64,000 bases of DNA. It comes from JACVRM01 sp963809765 (lineage in GTDB: Bacteria; Actinomycetota; Thermoleophilia; Gaiellales; Gaiellaceae). The notes below the pieces were generated by a model, which was given only the letters and a program-made list of their open reading frames with translations, was not told where the DNA came from and did no database searches. The position numbers and the translations under genes are program-made. The stretch is from assembly GCA_963809765.1 (NCBI GenBank), contig CAWEKT010000001.1, positions 124,001 to 188,000 of the forward strand, read 5' to 3'. Position 1 is the stretch's first letter. Every line of letters starts with the position of its first letter. Below, piece by piece: positions 1 to 11,348 of this stretch.

Positions 1-2013
1 GCAACATCGTCGCCGGCGACTTCACCGGCTCCGCCTACCCGGTCAACCGCGACGGCGAGCCCGTCGCCGGCGTGCACGGCTACCGCGTCCGTGGCCGAGA
101 TCTCCGGACCCGGTCGATCTCGCCGGTCATCGCCCTCCCCGGCGCGGCCGTGGCGGCGGCCGCCGAGGAGGCGCTCGCGCAGGGAGTTCGCGCACTCGTC
201 GTCATCTCGGCCGGCTTCGCGGAGGTGGGCAGCGAGGGGGCCGAGCGGCAGGAGCGCCTGCTCGCGCTCGTGCGCGCGCACGGCGCGCGCCTGATCGGGC
301 CCAACTGCCTGGGCATCGCCGCCGCACGCTCCAGCCTCAACGCGACCTTCGCCGCGCGCTCGGCCCCCGCGGGCTCGATCGGCTTCTCCTCCCAGAGCGG
401 CGCGCTCGGCCTCGCGCTGCTGGAAGCCGCCGAGACGCGTGGACTCGGTCTCTCCGCCTTCGTCTCGATCGGCAACAAGGCCGACGTCTCCTCCAACGAC
501 CTGCTCGAGTGGTGGGAGGACGACCCGGACACGCACGTCGTGCTCCTCTACGTCGAGTCGTTCGGCAACCCGCGGCGGTTCGCCCAGCTCGCGCGCCGCG
601 TCGCCCGGCGCAAGCCGGTGCTGGCGATGAAGAGCGGCGTCTCCGCGACGGGCCGGCGGGCGGCGAGCTCGCACACGGCCGCGCTCGCCGGCTCCGACGC
701 CGCGGTCGACGCGCTCTTCCACCAGGCCGGCGTCATCCGCGCCGAGTCGCTGGAGGAGCTGGTCGACGTCGCCGCGCTGCTCTCGAGCCAGCCCGAGCCG
801 AAGGGGCCGCGGGTGGCGGTGCTCACCAACGCCGGCGGGCTGGGCATCCTCTGCGCCGATGCTGCCGAGGCGGCCGGACTCGAGCTCCCGGAGCTCGCCG
901 AGGAGACGCGCGCGTCGCTCGCGCAGCTGCTCGCGGCCGAGGCGAGCGTCGCCAACCCGGTCGACATGCTCGGCGGCGCCACCGCGGCGACCTACGCGGC
1001 CGCGCTGCCGATCGTCCTGGGCGACCCCGGCGTGGACGCCGTCATCGTCCTCTTCGTCCCGACCGTGACCGCGTCCGCCGACGAGGTGGCGGCCGCGCTC
1101 GACGGCGCCCTCGCCGGCAACCCGAGCGGCAAGCCCGTCCTGGCGGCGATCACGAGCGCCAGCGGGCTGCCGGAGCCGCTCCGCCGTCGCGGCGCGCGCG
1201 ATCGCGGCGTTCACGTATCCCGAGTCCGCCGCCCGTGCGCTCGGCCGCGCGGCGGCGCGGGCAGTCTGGCTGCGGCAGCCGCACGGGACGCGAGCCCGAG
1301 CTCGACGGCATCGACCGGCAGGCCGCGGAGCAGGTCGTCGGAGAGGCGCTCGCCGACGCGGACGACGCCTGGCTGACGCCGCACGAGGTGCGCGCGCTGC
1401 TCGACGCGTACGGCATCACGACCGTGCCCGAGCGGCTGGCCGACGACCCTGAGCAGGCGGTCGCCGCCGCCCGCGAGCTCGGGCTTCCCGGTCGTCGTCA
1501 AGACGGCCGAGGCCGGCGCGCACAAGACCGAGAGCGGCGGCGTGGCGCTCGACCTCGCGCGACGAGGCGGCCGTCGCCGAGGCGGCGGCGCGGATCGGCG
1601 GCCCCGTGATCGTCCAGCCGATGATTCGCGGCGGCGCCGAGCTGCTCGCCGGCCTCGTCCAGGATCCCGTCTTCGGGCCGCTCGTCGCGTTCGGACCCGG
1701 GCGGCGTCTTCGCCGAGCTGATCGGCGAGGCCGGCTTCCGCATCGCGCCGCTGACCGACGTCGACGCCGCGCGAGCTCGTCAACGAGGGCAAGGCCGGCC
1801 GGCTCGTCGCCGGCTTCCGCGGCGCACCTCCGGCGGACGCCGGCGCGCTCGAGGAGCTCGTGCTCCGGCTCGGCCGGCTCGGCGACGACCTGCCCGGCCG
1901 TCGCCGAGCTCGACCTCAACCCCGTCCTGGCCCGCCCGGACGGCTACGTCGCCGTCGACGCGCGCGTGCGCGTGCGCCGGCCCGAGCGGGCGGTCAGAAC
2001 GAAGACCTGGTGA
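1..2013 (+). CDS. ADP-forming acyl-CoA (acetate-CoA) ligase, 5'-partial and frameshifted
   Basis: This is the 3' part of an NDP-forming acyl-CoA synthetase, which interconverts acyl-CoA plus ADP and Pi with the acid, CoA and ATP. The reading begins before the window inside the CoA-binding Rossmann domain. The succinyl-CoA-ligase-like domain shows GFSSQSGALG (about nt 382) and the phospho-histidine motif SSHTAALAGSD (about nt 664-696). An ATP-grasp domain follows, with VVKTAEAGAHKTESGGV (about nt 1495-1545) and the end motif AELDLNPVLA (about nt 1906-1935). The frame must change near 93, 115, 130, 1180-1250, 1485, 1560, 1700, 1770 and 1895 to read the domains continuously. No stop interrupts the joined frames, so sequencing indels are likelier than decay. 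The next gene overlaps the stop by GTGA. The neighbouring phosphoketolase and acetate kinase suggest acetate or acetyl-CoA as the substrate, which is inference. Confidence 0.82.
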
Positions 2014-2757
2014 GCGGCGACCCAGGCGTTGCCGCGGTCTTCGTGGTCGCGGCCGCCACCGCCGCGGCCACCGGCCTCGGCGCGCTGCCGCTCGCTCGTC
2101 TCGCCGCGCCCGAGCGCGACCTGGCTCGCGCTCGCCAATGCGCTCGCGGCCGGCGCGATGGGCGGTGCCAGCATCGGCCTGCTCTGGGAGGCCGTCGACC
2201 GACTCCGCTGGACGCGCCGCGCTCGGCGCCGTGCTCGGCGTCACGGCCATGGCCGTGACGAAGCGTGTGCTCGGGCGCGACCACGACGTCCACGTCGGCA
2301 GCTTCAGCGGGGTGGCCGCGCGAGCGATGGTGCTGATCGTCGTCGTCATGACCGTGCACTCGTTCGCCGAGGGGATCGGCGTCGGTGTGTCGTTCGGCGG
2401 CGGGGAGACGTTCGGCCTGGTGATCGCCTTCGCGATCGCGGTTCACAACATCCCCGAGGGCCTGGCGATCAGCCTGGTGCTCGTGCCGCGCGGGGTTACC
2501 GTCGGGCGGGCGGCCGCGTGGAGCGTCTTCTCGAGCCTGCCCCAGCCGCTGATGGCGGTGCCGGCCTTCCTCTTCGTGGAGGCCTTCGAGCAGCTGCTGC
2601 CGGTCGGGCTCGCCTTCGCGGCCGGCGCGATGCTCTGGATGGTTGCGTCGGAGCTCCTGCCGGAAGCGCTGCGCGGCGCGAGCTTCGGGCTGCGGTCGTC
2701 TGCCTCGCCGTGCTTGCGGCCGGCGCGATGGTCGCGCTCCAGGCGCTGCTGGCCTAG
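2010..2757 (+). CDS. ZIP-family metal transporter (frameshifted)
   Basis: The gene encodes an integral-membrane divalent metal permease of the ZIP (ZupT/GufA-like) family. The two family signatures are present: VHSFAEGIGVG (about nt 2353-2385) and VHNIPEGLAIS (about nt 2440-2472), whose His and Glu residues form the metal site in transmembrane helices 4 and 5. Hydrophobic segments before and after them complete a typical eight-helix plan. GTG at 2010 overlaps the TGA of the preceding ligase, implying translational coupling. The frame must be corrected at about 2095-2125, 2190-2225 and 2690. The protein ends AGAMVALQALLA. Zinc, iron or manganese could be the substrate; the sequence does not decide. 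Confidence 0.8.
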
Positions 2758-2759
2758 TC

Positions 2760-2835
2760 GGCCTGCGGCTTTCCCGAGGGGCCTCCTCCGGGCTCCTCCC
2801 GCTTCGCGGACGCCCGCGCTCGGGCAGCATGCCTC
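2760..2835. repeat. Dispersed intergenic repeat, copy 1
   Basis: The 17-mer GGCCTGCGGCTTTCCCG at 2760-2776 recurs exactly at 12993-13009. It is followed in the same order by shorter shared blocks (GCTTC, GGACGCC, GCATGC) over about 70 bp. This copy lies between the ZIP gene and the phosphoketolase. It may be a REP-like or MITE-like element; function is unknown. Confidence 0.45.
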
Positions 2836-2895
2836 TGACGGCCGGGCGCATTCGGCGGCCGGCCGGTGGGAGACGCCCGACGAGGAGGGAGTGCC

Positions 2896-5301
2896 GTGAC
2901 CGCCACCGCCGAGAGCAGCACGCTCACCGAGACGCCGCTCGCCGAGGAGGAGCTGCGGCTGATCGACGCCTACTGGCGCGCCGCGAACTACCTCTCGGTC
3001 GGCCAGATCTACCTGCTCGACAACCCGCTGCTGCGCGAGCCGCTGCGCCCCGAGCACGTCAAGCCGCGCCTGCTCGGCCACTGCGGCACGACGCCCGGGC
3101 TCAACCTCGTCTACGCGCACCTGAACCGGGCGATCCGCGCGCGCGACCTCGACGCGATCTTCGTCACCGGCCCCGGCCACGGCGGCCCGGCGATCGTCGC
3201 CAACGCCTACCTCGAGGGCACGTACAGCGAGCTCTACCCGCACATCGGCGCGGGACGAGGAGGGCCTGCGCCGGCTCTTCCGCCAGTTCTCGTTCCCCGG
3301 CGGCATCCCGAGCCACGCCGCGCCGGAGACGCCCGGCTCGATCCACGAGGGCGGCGAGCTCGGCTACGCGCTCGCGCACGCGTTCGGCGCCGCGTTCGAC
3401 AACCCCGACCTGCTCGTCGCCTGCGTCGTCGGCGACGGCGAGGCCGAGACCGGGCCGCTCGCGGCGAGCTGGCACTCGAACAAGTTCCTGAACCCGCGCA
3501 CGCGACGGCGCGGTGCTGCCGATCCTGCACCTGAACGGCTACAAGATCGCGAACCCGACGGTGCTCGCCCGCATCCCCGAGGACGAGCTGCTCGCGCTCT
3601 TCCGCGGCTACGGCTGGACGCCGTCATCGTCGTCGCCGGCGACGAGCCGCGAGCCGGTGCACCAGGCGCTTCGCGGCCGCGCTCGACGCGGTCGCTCGAC
3701 CGCATCGCGGCGATCCAGCGCGCGGCGCGGAGCGGCGGCGCGCCGACCGGCCGAGCGCTGGCCGATGATCGTCCTGCGGACGCCGAAGGGCTGGACCGGG
3801 CCCGAAGGAGGTCGACGGCATCCCGGTCGAGGGCACCTGGCGCTCGCACCAGGTGCCGCTCGCCGACGTGCGCGAGAACCCGGAGCACCTGCGCCAGCTC
3901 GAGGAGTGGCTGCGGAGCTACCGGCCGGAGGAGCTCTTCGACGACGACGGGCGCGCTCGTCCCCGAGCTCGCCGCGCTCGCGCCGCACGGCGACGCGGCG
4001 GATGAGCGCGAACCCGCACGCGAACGGCGGCGAGCTGCTGCGCGACCTCGGCTGCCCGACTTCCGCGACTACGCGGTCGACGTGCCGGCGCCGGGCGACG
4101 ACGTCGCGCGAGGCGACGCGCGTGCTCGGCACGTTCCTCCGCGACGTGATCGCGCGGAACCCGGACAACTTCCGCCTCTTCGGCCCCGACGAGACCGCGT
4201 CCAACCGGCTCGGCGCCGTCTTCGAGGCGACCGACCAAGGCCTGGGACGGCGAGCGATCGAGCCGACCGACGAGCACCTCGCGCCCGACGGCCGCGTGAT
4301 GGAGGTGCTCTCCGAGCACCTCTGCCAGGGCTGGCTCGAGGGCTACCTGCTGACCGGCCGGCACGGGCTCTTCAACTGCTACGAGGCCTTCATCCACATC
4401 GTCGACTCGATGTTCAACCAGCACGCGAAGTGGCTGAAGGTGACGCGCGAGATCCCGTGGCGGCGGCCGATCGCCTCGCTCAACTACCTGCTCTCGCTCG
4501 CACGTCTGGCGCCAGGACCACAACGGCTTCTCGCACCAGGACCCCGGCTTCATCGACCACGTCGTGAACAAGAAGGCCGAGGTCATCCGCGTCTACCTGC
4601 CGCCGGACGCGAACACCCTGCTCTCGGTCGCCGACCACTGCCTGCGCAGTCGCGGCACTACGTCAACGTGATCGTGGCCGGCAAGCAGCCGGCGCTCGAC
4701 TACCTGTCGATGGACGACGCGATCGTCCACTGCACGCGCGGCGCTCGGCATCTGGGAGTGGGCCTCGACCGACGAGGGCGACGAGCCCGACGTCGTGCTC
4801 GGCTGCTGCGGCGACGTCCCGACGCTCGAGACGCTCGCCGCCGCGGCGATCCTGCGCGAGCAGCTGCCCGAGCTGAAGGTGCGCGTCGTCAACGTCGTCG
4901 ACCTGATGCGGCTGCAGCCCGAGACCGAGCATCCGCACGGGCTGTCCGACACGCGAGTTCGACGCGCTCTTCACGACCGACCGGCCGATCGTCTTCGCCT
5001 ACCACGGCTACCCGTGGCTGATCCACCGGCTCACCTACCGGCGCACGAACCACGCGCAACCTGCACGTGCGCGGCTACAAGGAGGAGGGCACGACGACGA
5101 CGCCGTTCGACATGGTCATGCTCAACGACCTCGACCGCTTCCACCTCGTCATGGACGTGATCGACCGCGTGCCGGGGCTCGGCCGCGCCGGCCGCGCACC
5201 TGCGCCAGGAGATGGTCGACCGGCGGCTCGCGGCCCGCGCCTGGACGCGCGAGCACGGCGAGGACCACCCCGACGTCCGCGACTGGACCTGGCCGTTCTG
5301 A
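2896..5301 (+). CDS. xfp: Xylulose-5-P/fructose-6-P phosphoketolase (frameshifted)
   Basis: This thiamine-diphosphate enzyme splits xylulose-5-P or fructose-6-P with phosphate to give acetyl-phosphate. The N-terminal TPP domain shows GHCGTTPGLN, GPGHGGPA (about nt 3172) and GDGEAETGPLA (about nt 3433). Further family blocks are AVLPILHLNGYKIANPT (about nt 3512), RWPMIVLRTPKGWTGP (about nt 3756), MSANPHANGG, PDETASNRL and GRHGLFNCYEAF (about nt 4359). GTG 2896 is chosen because GAGGAGGGA lies 5 bp upstream. About a dozen single-base frame changes, for example near 3251, 3503, 3622, 3672, 3758, 3953, 4000, 4050, 4110 and 4750, interrupt an otherwise full-length (about 800 aa) protein. The stop overlaps the start of acetate kinase, so the pair would convert acetyl-P to acetate and ATP. 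Confidence 0.93.
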
Positions 5302-6226
5302 GCCGCATCCTCGTCGTCAACGCGGGCTCGACGAGCCTCAAGCTCTCGCCTCGTCGACGACGACGAGCGCTCGCGAGCCGCGTCGACGGCTTCGCCGCCG
5401 GCGCGACGCGGTCGGCCACCGCGTCGTCCACGGCGGCCCGCGCTTCCGCGAGCCGGTGCGTGATCGACGACGAGGTCGAAGCAGGCGATCGAGGAGCTCT
5501 CGGCGCTCGCGCCGCTCCACAACCGCGCCGCGCTCGACGGCGATCGAGCAGGCGCGAGCGGCGCTGCCCGGACGTGCCGCACGTGGCCGTCTTCGACACG
5601 GCCTTCCACGCGACGATCCCGCGCGCGAGGCGGCCACGTACGCCGTCCCGCGCCGCTGGCGCGAGGAGTGGGGCATCCGCCGCTACGGCTTCCACGGCCT
5701 CTCCGTCGCCTCGGTCGCGGAGCAGGTGCGGCGCCGGCGCCTCGTCGTCTGCCACCTCGGCGGCGGCTGCTCGGTCACCGCCGTGCTCGACGGCCGCTCG
5801 CGTCGACACGACGATGGGCTTCAGCCCGCTCGAGGGCGTGCCGATGGCGACCCGCTCGGGCTCGGTCGACCCGGGCGCGCTGCTCTACCTGCTCCGCGAG
5901 CACGGGCTCTCGCGCCGACGAGCTCGACCACGCGCTCGAGCACGAGTCGGGCCTCGCCGCGCTCGGCGGCCTCGACGACGCCGCTCGGCTTCGCCGTCTA
6001 CACCTACCGCGTCGCCCAGGCGGTCGCCGCGATGGCCGTCGGCGCTCGGCGGCCTCGACGTGCTCGCCTTCTCCGGCGGGGTCGGCGAGAACCGGCCGGA
6101 CGTCCGCGACGCGGTCGCCGGAGCGGCTCGCGCCACCTCGGCGACTTCCGCGTCGAGGTCGTCCCGGCGCGCGAGGATCTCGTGATCGCCCGCGCCGTGC
6201 GCGCGCTGCTCGGCGCCGACCAGTAG
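5298..6226 (+). CDS. ackA: Acetate kinase, compact form (frameshifted)
   Basis: The enzyme converts acetyl-phosphate and ADP to acetate and ATP, directly downstream of phosphoketolase. Visible ASKHA-fold motifs are NAGSTSLK at the N-terminus, VFDTAFHATIP (about nt 5590, catalytic Asp), RRYGFHGLS (about nt 5680), HLGGGCSV (about nt 5755), DTTMGFSPLEGVPMATR and FSGGVGENRPD (about nt 6070). No ATG or GTG fits the first motif. The best start is CTG at 5298, which overlaps the phosphoketolase stop as CTGA. Frames change near 5350, 5480, 5540, 5630, 5805, 5912, 5983, 6043, 6120 and 6150. The rebuilt protein is about 305 aa, well short of the usual 400 aa, because loops between the conserved motifs are short. 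Confidence 0.87.
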
Positions 6227-6316
6227 TTCACCACAGCCGACGATGCGGGCGCACGCCGATGGCCCGCCTGCGCCGCGGATGCACCCTCCGCAGTGAGCGA
6301 CGCAAGGAGGAGCCAG

Positions 6317-7118
<802 letters not shown>

Positions 7119-7404
7119 CCCGGTCCGCACCAGCGTCGAGGGGCAGTCACGCTGTTCGCGGACGAGGTCCTGCCGCTGCTGCGCGAGCAGGAGGGCTACG
7201 AGGGCGTCTACGTCCTCACGACGCCGCAGGGGCAGTGCGCTCCTGTTGACGCTCTGGGACACCGAGGAGGATGCCGACGCCTCGGCGGGCTTCTCGAGCG
7301 AGTCGCTCGCCCGGTACGTGACGCTCTTCGCGGCAGCCGCCGGGGCGGGAGCTCTACGCCGTCTCGCTCGCCGATCAGCCGGCGCCGGTCTGAGGCGGTC
7401 GACG

Positions 7405-10393
7405 ATGACTGAGCTCTTCGGCATCCCGACCGGCACCCTGGCGGTCGTCCTTGCGGTGGCGCTCGCCGCCAGCATCGGCGCGCTCGTCGTCCTGGCGGTT
7501 CGCAACCCCGTCTTCGTGCGGCTCGGCCTGCGGAACGTGCCGCGACGGCGCGGCCGCACCGCCCTGATCGTGACCGGCCTGATGCTGGCCACGACGATCA
7601 TCGCCGCGGCGATGGCCACCGGCGACACGATGAGCAAGACCGTCCGCGCCTACGTCGTCACCTCACTCGGCCACACCGACGAGCTGGTGTCCGTGCGTGG
7701 CACCGACGTGGAGTCGATCGCCGTCGGCGAGTCGACGCAGGTCGCCTACTTCCCCGAGGACGTCTACTACGTCCTCCGTGACCAGGTGCTCGCCGTCCCG
7801 GACGTGGACGGCGTGGCGCCGGCGATCGTCGAGACGGTCGCAGTCTCCGACCCGGTCTCGCGGCAGAACGAGCCGCGCGTGACGCTGTTCGCCACCGACG
7901 CGGCCGCGATCGAGGACTTCGCGCCGATCACGTCCGACGGCGGCCGGGTCTCGCTCGCGGATCTCCGCGCAGGCGAGATCTACGTCAACGGGGACGCCGC
8001 CGAGCGAGCTGGGTGCGGAGCCGGGGCACGTCGTCAGCGTCCTGACGGGCCACGGCCGCAGACAGCTTCGCGTCCGCGCCGTCGTCGAGTTCGACGGCGC
8101 CGGGCACGGCAGAGGCGGCAGTGCTCGCCCCGCTTCGGACCGGCCAGCGGCTGCTCGGCGTCCCGGGCCAGATCGAGCACCTGCTCGTCTCCAACGACGG
8201 AGGCTCGACGTCCGGCGCCGGCCTGAGCGACGAGGTCGTCCGCGCGCTGACGCCCGCAGCTCAGCCCGCTTCGGGCTGGAGGTCGACGCCGAGAAGCAGG
8301 ACGGACTCGAGCAGGCCGACCGTGAAGGCGCGGCGATCATGTCGATCTTCACCACCTTCGGCAGCTTCTCGATCGCCGCCGGCATCCTGCTGATCTTCCT
8401 GATCTTCGTGATGCTCGCGGCCGAGCGCCGCGGCGAGCTCGGCATCGCCCGGGCGATCGGCACGCGGCGCGGGCACCTCGTCCAGATGTTCGTCTACGAG
8501 GGCGTCGCGTACGACCTGGCCGCGGCCGTCATCGGCGCGGCGCTCGGCGTCGCGATCTCGTTCGGGATGGTCTTCGCCATCTCGGGGGCGCTGGCCGCCT
8601 TCGACATCGAGATCCTGTTCGGCGTCACGAGCCGCAGCATCGTGGTCTCGTACACGCTCGGCGTGCTTCTGACGCTCCTGGTCGTCGCACTCTCCGCCTG
8701 GCGTGTGAGCCGGCTGGGCATCGCCACCGCAGTCCGCAACCTGCCCGAGCCGCCCGCGCCGCGCCGCAAGCGGCGCTTGATCCTGCCCGCGGTCGGACTC
8801 GTGCTCGCGCTGCTGATGGTGATCTCCGGCATCTCGAGCGCCGAGGGCGCTGCCGTTCATGGTCGGCGTCTCGCTGGCAGTGATCAGCCTGGCACCCGTC
8901 GCCCGGACGCTCGGCCTGCGGGATCGGGTTGTGTACACGGCGGCCGGGCTCGTGATCGTCGCCTTCTGGCTCGCTCCCGCCGACACGTGGGACTTCATCG
9001 CCGACTTCTCGACGGGCTACGGCGTGTTCCTCGCCGGCGGTCTGCTCGTCGTCGTCGGCGCCACCTGGGTGGTCGTCTACAACGCGCCCTTGCTCCTCGG
9101 CGGCTTGAGCTGGCTGTTCGGCCGCGTCCGCGCCGTCGCCCCGATCGTGCGCCTCTCGGTCGCGTACCCGCTGCGCAGCCTCTTTCGCACGGGCGTGATG
9201 CTCGCCATGTTCACCCTCGTCGTCTTCACGCTGGTCGTGGGCGTCACGGTCTCGAGCTCGTTCACCAACGCGATGGACGACGCCGAGCAATTCGGCGGCG
9301 GCTTCGACCTGCGCGCGGTGGCGGCGCCGGCGAGCCCGCTCCCGGACGTGGCCGCCGCCGTCGCACGAGCGCCCGGGGTCGCCGCCGGAGACGTCCGCGT
9401 GGCGGCCTCGCAGGCGATCGTGCCGCTCGAGGCCAAGCAGGCGGGAACGGACAGCTCGTTCGAGAGCTACCCGGTCACCGGGCTCGACGACGCCTTCCTC
9501 GCCCGGACGACGTACGACCTGGCGGCCGTCGCGCACGGGTATCGCTCGCCGCCGACGTCTGGCGGGCGCTTCGCCGCGAGCCCGGTCTGGCGGTGGTCGA
9601 CCCGGATGTCGTGCCGCGGCGGGACAACTACAACATGGAGGTCCTCCCCGACTTCCAGCTCTCGGGCTTCTACCTCGAGGACGAGCGCTTCGCGCCCGTG
9701 CCGGTCACCGTCCGCGACCGCCAGACCGGCCAGACCATGCGACTGAAGGTCATCGGCGTGCTCGCCGACACGGCGCCGTTGATGATGGCGGGCATCTCGA
9801 CCTCGCAGCGGACGCTCGCCGACGCTCTCGGAGCCCGAGCGACGCCGACCGTCTACTGGTTCGACCTCGCTCCGGGCGTCGAGCCGCGCGGGTTCGCGCG
9901 GGAGCTCGAGGGGGCGTTCCTGGCCAACGGTCTCGAGGTCGAGTCGCTCGAGGAGACGCTCGAGGACATGCTCGCCTACTCGAGGACGTTCAACTACCTC
10001 GTCGAGGGCTTCATGGGGCTCGGCCTGCTGGTCGGGGTCGCGGCGCTCGGCGTCATCTCCGCGCGCTCGGTGGTCGAGCGGCGGCAGCAGATCGGCGTGC
10101 TGCGCTCGCTCGGCTTCCAGCAGCGGCTGATCCAGGCGTCGTTTCTCGCCGAGACGGCGTTCATCGCCTTGACCTCGATCGTGCTCGGCACCCTCCTCGG
10201 GCTCGCGATCTCCTACAGCGTCATCGCCGACACCGCGAAGCAGCCGAGCTGGACGGGACTGGCCATGGACGTGCCCTGGGGCGGGCTGACGGTCGTCTTC
10301 GTCGCAGTCATGACCGTGGCCCTCGCCACCACGTACCTGCCCGCGCGCCGGGCGGCCCGCGTCGCTCCGGCCGAGGCGCTGCGGTACCAATGA
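7405..10393 (+). CDS. ABC transporter permease, FtsX/MacB family, two repeated permease units (frameshifted)
   Basis: The joined frames give a membrane protein of about 990 aa. An N-terminal hydrophobic segment is followed by LGLRNVPRRRGRTALIVTGLMLATTI, the characteristic start of an FtsX repeat, and an extracytoplasmic domain. FtsX helices follow at about nt 8340-8720 (MSIFTTFGSFSIAAGILLIF, then the cytoplasmic loop AAERRGELGIARAIGTRR). A second unit starts at about nt 9160 (YPLRSLFRTGVMLAMF) and ends with RSVVERRQQIGVLRSLGFQ and the typical tail PARRAARVAPAEALRY. Frames change near 8005, 8265, 8850 and 9545. It pairs with the ATPase at 6317. Such exporters move lipids, lipoproteins or antimicrobial compounds; the substrate is unknown. 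Confidence 0.87.
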
Positions 10394-10695
10394 GCAGGGT
10401 CGCTGTCGTTGCCCGGCTCAAGCCCGGCGCCGAGTCGGAGGCGGCGGCGCTGCTGACAGAGGGCCCGCCCTTCGAGCCGGCCGAGCAGCGCTTCAAGCGC
10501 CATGCCGTCTACCTGTCGGCGAGCGAGGTGGTGTTCGTCTTCGAAGGGGAAGAGGTGGAATGGGCTGTCGACGACCTGATGGACGCTCAGTTCTCGCCCG
10601 CATTCCAGGCAGCGTTGGCGGCCTGGCGACCCCTCGTGGAGGAACCGCCGCGGATTGCCCGGCTCGTCTACGCCTGGGAGCGCGGCGGGGGCTAG
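10390..10695 (+). CDS. Small conserved hypothetical protein, 101 aa
   Basis: The gene overlaps the permease stop by ATGA and is probably translated with it. The protein starts RVAVVARLKPGAESEAAALL and continues with AVYLSASEVVFVFEG and AAWRPLVEEPPRIARLVYAWE. The strand-helix-strand pattern with a final WxP...YAWE strand resembles stress-responsive A/B-barrel or ABM-like proteins. No catalytic residue can be assigned. It ends convergently, with its stop overlapping the stop of the response regulator by 4 bp. Confidence 0.7.
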   Translation: MSRVAVVARLKPGAESEAAALLTEGPPFEPAEQRFKRHAVYLSASEVVFVFEGEEVEWAVDDLMDAQFSPAFQAALAAWRPLVEEPPRIARLVYAWERGGG

Positions 10696-11348
10696 CCGCC
10701 GCCGCCGCGTGCCTCGTCCAGGAGGCCCTGGGCGAGCGCGTGGCGTACCAGCTCGGCCCGGCTCTCGAGCCCCAGCTTGCGCATGATGTGCGCGCGGTGC
10801 GTCTCGGCCGTCCGCACCGAGATGAAGAGCATCGTCGCGATCTCCTGGTTCGTGTGCCCGAGGGCGAGCAGCCGCAGCACCTCCCGCTCGCGGTCGGTGA
10901 GCGGGTCCTCTGCCGCTCGCCGTCGCTCCTCGGCCTCGGCGGCGACCAGCCGTGCGCCGAGCGTGGGGTGGACGTAGCGCCCGCCGGAGGCGATCTCGCG
11001 CACTGCGGTGACGAGCTCGGTGTCCGCCGCCTCCTTGAGCACGTAGCCGCTCGCGCCGCCGGCGAACGCCTCGCGCACGTAGCTCGGATCGTCCTGCATC
11101 GAGAGCACGAGCACCTTCGCCTCGGGCGCCTCCCTGAGCACGTCGGGAATCGCCTCGATGCCGCTCCTGCCCGGCATGACGACGTCCATGACGATCACGT
11201 CGGGCCTGTGGGCGCGCGCCTCGAAGACGGCGTTGCGCGTGTCGCCCGCCTCGGCCACGACCTCGAAGTCGTCCTCGGCCTCGAGCACCCGGCGCAGGCC
11301 GGAACGGACGACCGCGTGGTCGTCGACGATCACCAGGCGCAGGCTCAT
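10692..11348 (-). CDS. NarL/LuxR-family response regulator
   Basis: This 218-aa transcription factor has an N-terminal receiver domain with acidic residues in VIVDDHAVVRSGL, phospho-Asp in VIVMDVVMPGRSG (about residue 54) and the conserved Lys in GYVLKEAADTE. Its C-terminal LuxR helix-turn-helix reads LTDREREVLRLLALG, then TNQEIATMLFISVRTAETH. Its ATG overlaps the stop of the histidine kinase by 4 bp, so the two form one operon and a cognate pair. The genes it controls cannot be read from the sequence. Confidence 0.93.
   Translation of the reverse strand: MSLRLVIVDDHAVVRSGLRRVLEAEDDFEVVAEAGDTRNAVFEARAHRPDVIVMDVVMPGRSGIEAIPDVLREAPEAKVLVLSMQDDPSYVREAFAGGASGYVLKEAADTELVTAVREIASGGRYVHPTLGARLVAAEAEERRRAAEDPLTDREREVLRLLALGHTNQEIATMLFISVRTAETHRAHIMRKLGLESRAELVRHALAQGLLDEARGGGG

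Noticed and set aside
1200..6200. A possible rule that extra bases are always inserted between C/C or G/G at codon borders (CC to CGC, GG to GCG).
   Set aside because: Each case can also be explained by lengthening a run of two or three identical bases elsewhere in the same codons, so the rule comes from how I placed the indel. Ordinary consensus error is simpler than recoding.
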